A stretch of DNA of 64,000 nt from the NCBI RefSeq assembly GCF_028640845.1, contig NC_080539.1, forward strand, positions 163,506,236-163,570,235, read 5' to 3'. The notes under the pieces are model-generated. The model did not search any database. It was not told the DNA's origin and saw only the letters and a program-made list of their open reading frames with translations. The position numbers were made by a program, and so were the translations under genes. The DNA comes from Ahaetulla prasina (Eukaryota > Chordata > Lepidosauria > Squamata > Colubridae). Shown one piece after another: positions 58,830-64,000 of this stretch (its first letter is position 1; the number at the start of each line of letters is the position of its first letter).

Positions 58830-59236
58830 TACAGGTAGTTCTCAACTTACAACCATTCATTTAGTGACAGTTTGAAGTTACAACAGCAATGAAAAAAGGA
58901 ACAAACAGCTACTACTCACATTTATAACCATTGCAGCATCCCCACAGTCATGTGATCAAAATTCTGGTGCTTGGCAAACCAGCATGTATTTGCCTCAGTT
59001 GCAGTGTTCCAAGGCTATGTGAACTCCATTTATGACCTTCCCAACTGGTTCTGACAACCAAACTCAACGGGGGAAGTTGGATTCACTTAATGACTCCATG
59101 TGTCACCTAAACTATAGTGATTTCCTGAACCATGGCAAAAAAAAGTTGTAAAATCAGGTGTGACTCTTAAAAACTGTCTTGCTTAGCAACAGAAATTCTG
59201 GTCCCAATTGTAGTTGTAAATCAAGGACTACCTGTA
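58830..59236 (-). mobile_element. CAGGTAGTCC element, full length
   Basis: tacaggtagttctcaac to caaggactacctgta with ta edges. Contains gcagcatccccacagtca, aaaaagttgtaaaatcagg and agcaacagaaattctgg. Confidence 0.82.
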
Positions 59237-59543
59237 TACCCAAAATAGTGCAGGTGTTCCTTTGCCCATAAGAATATTTTTTTTCTTACTAAATCCTAAA
59301 AAGAACAAGGATTTAAGATGTCTGCATGTCTTATTCTTAAATAAGACATTTGATGACAATTTAAATAAGACAATTGACATTTGATTACTTGTCAAATAAT
59401 GTACAAGAAACATATAGCAAAGTTGTAATTTTAAAAATGCGTTCACAAGAATGAGCAAATATCAGTATAACCATTATTTTTTTTGTTTTGTTTTTAGCCT
59501 TAGGATGCTGCATGGGGAAATTATAATAAAATGCTGAAAAGTG

Positions 59544-59545
59544 AC

Positions 59546-59592
<47 letters not shown>

Positions 59593-60130
59593 GTCACACA
59601 GTATAAGCATAAGCATGAAATAATTATACAATATATAAGCATATATATGAGTATGAGTATGTAATAACTATATTAATTGGATATAACAAAAGGAAACAAT
59701 AGGACAGGAACGGTAGGCACGATTGTGCTCTTATGCACACCCCTTACAGACCTCTTAGGAATGGGGTGAGGTCAATGGTAGATATTTTTTGGTTGAAGCT
59801 TTGGGGATTTTGGGAAGAGATCACAGAGTCAGGTAGTGTATTCCAAGCATTAACAACTCTGTTACAGAAGTCATATTTTTTGCAATCAAGATTGGAGCGG
59901 TTAACATTAAGTTTAAATCTATTGGTTGCTCTTGTATTATTGCAATTGAAGCTGAAGTAGTCTTTGACAGGAAGGACATTGCAATAGATGATTCTATGAG
60001 TTAAACTTAGGTCTTGTCGAAGGCGACTGAGTTCTAAGTTTTCTAAACCTAGGATTTGAAGTCTGGTGGGATAAGGTATTTTGTTGTTTTCAGAGGAGTG
60101 GAGAACTCTTCTTGTAAAATATTTCTGGAC
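59544..60130 (-). mobile_element. 3' end of a CR1-like LINE with ORF2 C-terminus
   Basis: An (TTTA)n tail at 59545-59593, then the 3' UTR, then on the minus strand a readable C-terminal LINE block from about 60125 down to 59760: NIFTRRVLHSSENN, RLQILGLENLEL, RATNRFKLNVN and NAWNTLPDSV. The coding part is short but open for much of its length, so it is a younger copy than 12694. Confidence 0.78.
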
Positions 60131-61705
60131 ACTTACAATGACTTACAGAAAATTATTTTCCAAGTTGGATCTTGGAAAAATAGTGCTATAAGCAGATTGT
60201 GAGGTAAAACCACTTTTATTGTTAGGTGTTTTTCTGATGCTTTATTTTCTGGCTGTTCTTTCTGACAAAGAAGACTCCAACTAACAAAAGCTTCTCTACA
60301 ATAAAGTCACTATAAAGGCACAGTAAAGTGTCACAGGACTCTCTTAGAAGAGGTTAACATTTACACCTCTAAAAATGACTTAATGGCTCTAAATAATTTT
60401 GATTTGCTTCTAGCCAAGAATCTGCTTGAATTACTTTCTTACTGTATAAGTGTTGTCTTTAATGGCTATTTAAATGGTTGCATGGTACTGTATTTTATGA
60501 AATATTAATATAATGTGTGTGAGTCCGATGGAACTAAAGAACAAAGCACTATTTTTATAATACATTTGTGAAAATTTGCTTTCTGCGTAAAGTACAAAGA
60601 CAGCAAGACTGGCTTTCTACATTGTCAAATGAAACAGTTTCATGTGTGACTTTAGGCATATACAGTACTATTTTGTAGAAAAAGCTACTTGAACACATAA
60701 CAAGACGGAACAGTCTGCCAGCATTAATTATTGGGGATGGGACCGGGGGGGGGGGAGTATGTGCAAAACCACATTGGATATTGTTTTCTTCACCTGTTCT
60801 TACAGGAAGAAGATAAACTATGACACATCCCAAAGTTTCTAGAACTAAATAGCTGTAAATCATTTAGTTTTCCTAGACACTATTCTTCGCTTCCCTAAAA
60901 TCTTTGTTATACAGAACCAGTGTATTGTAGTAAAAATGCAAAATCAATATATAGCATTACATTCACTTTAAAAGATTTATTAAAAAAGGATTCCTGGGCA
61001 CTGCCAGCAGTTCATTTTGTAGGATTACATGTCATAGTTGTGATAAGGATTATTTTCACATTTATTACATCCAAGATAAGCCATGGATAGAAACTGTCCA
61101 TTTAAACTTTCTTCTGTGAGTACCGACCCTGATAAAGTGTTAGATAAATAGATAGACATAGGTACACAAACACACACATTTTGTGGGTTTTTTTTATTTT
61201 AGAAAACACAAAATCTATACACTCCTTAGTAATAGCCTAGATTCTCCCCATTGTTTATAATACCTCAAATACTTCTTATGGAGACATAGAGAAAGACTTA
61301 TTTATCTATTTAACAGAATTAATCAATTATTTAAATATATTTTGCCCTATATGATATCAAATATATAAGTTTAAAGGAATTGTTATATAAAAATGGCAAC
61401 AAATGCTGTATGAGAAGACTAGACTAGACTGGGCTATTAGTGTTAAGTTTCTGCATGTAATAGATTTATATTGATATGATGGATTCTTCAAACCACCCAG
61501 GAAAAGTTTTTGCATATAATTCTGCTAAATGTATGAATTATCCAGAGACGGGCAACTTGGCAATGGAAGCAACCAAAGTTCCTTGCATGATTTTTATTTA
61601 TGATTTGTAAAAAGCCAGCATTCATTTATACTTTGGATGAATTTAGTTCTTAGTAAAATTCTTAACTTCAGAAACCATTTAGCTAATTTCTTTCTTTATT
61701 TTCAG
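60131..61705. other. unassigned
   Basis: AT-rich with a G run near 60746-60757. No gene recognised. A hAT-like end word (gagacgggcaactt) is near 61544. Confidence 0.35.
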
Positions 61706-61808
61706 GTGATCTGGTTTCACAAATAGCATCTTCTTTAAATGACAAGAATCTTGGGACTACATTCATTTACAAGATACTGAATTAAAAACAGATTCTGGAA
61801 AGTATAAG
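61706..61808 (+). other. candidate exon (103 bp), unproven
   Basis: Preceded by a pyrimidine tract ending in ttcag and followed by gtaagc, close to the splice consensus on both sides. One frame is open for about 25 codons and then stops inside the block, so it would be a UTR exon or a last-codon exon rather than an internal coding exon. It matches no repeat in this window. Such sites occur by chance in 64 kb. Confidence 0.25.
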
Positions 61809-64000
61809 GTAAGCTTTTAGTGCACTTTAAAAATGCCCGTGTACTATGTGCTGTTGTACGTGAGCCTGTGAACTGGTGTCAGTTTCCTAATTTGTGACTG
61901 TTTATAATCTGTATTAGTTTACTGGCCTGTCTTGAGGTTATTACATGTGAAGCTATTTTGGGAATGATCTGCAATATCTGGTAGAATGGAGAAACATACA
62001 GGCACATATACTGCTAATTTTTTTGTCAAGCTGCTGCAGTTGAATGAGTTACTGCATGGTGATACCAAGGTCAGTTTTTTATCGAAACACTTTAGAACAA
62101 TGCCCAGAGACTATTTCCAATTCCAAATTTTTTGTTCATTGTACTTTTTCTGTGGAGTAGTCTTTAGGAACTGTTTAATAGACATGGAACCTGGTATATA
62201 GCAATATGCTGCTTCTATATGTAGTGTTTAAAAATACAAAGCTAGCCTATTTGTTTTTGGTCCTGGGTTTTAAACTTTGTCATATTTCAGCAGTTAGAAC
62301 CAAGTTTGAGATTTCTCAGAGTTCAGATTAGCCATTCTGAAAGTCATGTTCTCACAGCATCGTAATAAAGAACAACCTGTGCTTTATGTGGCAAATCTCC
62401 CATGTTTTGTCTATTGCATTTTTGTTTTCTGATAGCTGATTCCAATGTCCTTTGAGGCTCAGGAAAAAAAAACAGAGAAAAACCCATGCTTGCATTAATG
62501 CCTTGTACTGTATAAAAACTCTCATTTAAATTATATTTCCCACTTTTTCAACAGTTGACTTGGACTTTGCTTTGGATTGGTAAAATTTGCCTGCTATGAT
62601 CTTTATTCTTGATGGTTATTTCTGAATTTCTTTGCACTCTAGTGGGGTGGATATATATATTTTTTTACATTCAGAGACACCTTATAGATACAACAGCACA
62701 GAGAAACAGTCTAATAAAATGTAAAGGATGATCAAAATAACTTTTGATAGGGAGCAGAAATTTGTCCCTCATTTCTTTTTCGATATCTACAGACTGTAAT
62801 AGGAACAAGTATTAGAAGTTAAGCTATGATGTTGTTGTTTTTAATAACTTTAGCCTATTACCTCAGGAAGGTTATGTGGGGCAGGGAATAAGCTAGAAGT
62901 GAAACTTCAGTTACAGTATTAGAGGCTTGCACACTGTTAAATTGAATTAATGAGGTTATTAAAAGCTTATTACAAGAGTCCCAACAGTGAATCCCTTCAT
63001 TGGCTACTCAGCTTAGCAAGTAAAATGCATCAGAATTTTTTTTTTAAAAAAAAGTTATATCAAGACCCCTAACTTTGAAAATAACATAAACAGGATTTAT
63101 TTTTCCACTTCTGGATTTGTGTGGGTTTCTTACTTGATTGTGATTCACATTCACGTATTTTTAAAAAAGCTCTTAGCTTCTTGCAACAAAATTAGGTCCT
63201 TTATTTTTAAAAGTCTACGTTATTACTTTAAAATTAAAGATGAGATTCTTAAGGTTCCTTGGACACCTTGATCTCATAGAGTTAAATTCTGGAATTCAAG
63301 AGATGTTAGGAACACAGTACAAGCCAACATCATTCACAAAAACTGCATACAATCGTAATGAATATAAATTTTGGTTTTGCATAAACTTAGAAACCAATTG
63401 AACACTTTTTCCAACACAAACTCAACCTGTTTAAATTTAAGTTAAGATCCAGGTCCTGAGCATTTATGTAGTTACTTCCTTTTGACTTGCCTTGTTGGAG
63501 AGGACTCCAGGTAATCCCTCACATCTCACAGACTTTTTGTGGTCAGATAAATGTTGATGACTTAATTTTTTTCTTCTTTTCTGTGAGCTGCTTGCTATAC
63601 ACACATGGCAAGTGTATTAAACCAATTTTAGAAAGACACATCATTCTATCATAGAAATACTTTATGTATCTTATTTGGCAGAGATTTTTTTATTTATGCT
63701 GAAAAACTCCCAATGATAAATGATTTCAATTAAATATATATTAAAGGAAGCATTATTGCTCAGTGTCTTTTTTTAATTTTATTATAAGGGAATACATTTC
63801 CCTCTTTTCTCAGCCGGGAATTTAGAGTTGATTTTCTGGCAACCAGAGTTAAAGTATAATGGAGACTGTAATAAAGTTTTAAAAGACAGAATGCCTGCAT
63901 GCTTTATTTAAAATAGTGGCAGGCTTTTCCCATATTACCGGAATAACTTTTAATACAAATAAAACAAACTGAGATTAATAGCAAAGCATGAATCACTTTG
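61809..64000. other. unassigned right flank
   Basis: AT-rich with A and T runs near 62465 and 63040. No gene or repeat recognised; fewer repeats than elsewhere, so possibly unique intronic or intergenic DNA. Confidence 0.35.

Noticed and set aside
1..64000. An undescribed defence, biosynthetic or regulatory gene system
   Set aside because: No cluster of intact genes exists here; all recognisable coding remains belong to known transposable element types.

Overview
The window looks like intergenic or deep intronic DNA from a squamate reptile, most likely a snake. The evidence is its set of repeats: BovB (RTE) LINE pieces, Sauria SINEs, CR1 and L2-like LINE 3' ends, a LINE family with an (AATAG)n tail, vertebrate L1 remains, DIRS-type retrotransposons and many small hAT and TA-flanked DNA elements. 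I found no intact host protein gene, rRNA gene or tRNA gene. The only non-repeat candidate is a short AG/GT-flanked exon-like block at 61706-61808, and it is weak. Nearly every long open frame is a piece of a transposable element or a chance frame in simple sequence.

Region 1 (1-9000) is a rearranged locus. A stretch of locus DNA (copy A, 287-2325) recurs as copy B (4955-7293, interrupted by a LINE piece) and again as copy C (8239-8982). The copies differ mainly in homopolymer lengths and a few bases. The inserted DNA is a both-ends-broken L2/CR1-like LINE (2326-4954), a second piece of that LINE (5337-5984), a five-copy 23-bp tandem array (7286-7414), and about 800 bp of other repeats. The junctions read directly share roughly 4-12 bp. 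The locus resumes at 8983 from where copy A stopped at 2325.

Region 2 (9000-19800) holds scattered repeats: a hAT-type MITE nested inside another, each with a perfect 8-bp target duplication (12232-12544), LINE 3' ends, and several copies of a TA-flanked inverted-repeat element ending in CAGGTAGTCC.

Region 3 (19840-26800) is a three-level nest. An old BovB LINE carries a Sauria SINE, and the SINE is split by a structurally readable DIRS element (21607-25635). The DIRS element keeps inverted terminal repeats, an internal complementary region, RT/RNase H and a tyrosine recombinase whose catalytic residues are visible, but it is frameshifted and shows no gag. A second, decayed DIRS end lies at 35775-36697. 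An inverted nested SINE pair follows at 26317-26795.

Region 4 (26800-64000) is more of the same: an L1 ORF2 tail, the 3' end of the AATAG-tailed LINE, 5S-derived SINE fragments, solo LTRs (39347-39746, and 45559-46178 inside a hAT element), a GATA/GACA microsatellite, CR1/L2 ends, and long AT-rich unassigned stretches. The parts do not form a pathway; the content is the record of successive insertions. I see no new gene system here. The most unusual items are the rearranged first 9 kb and the nested DIRS element.
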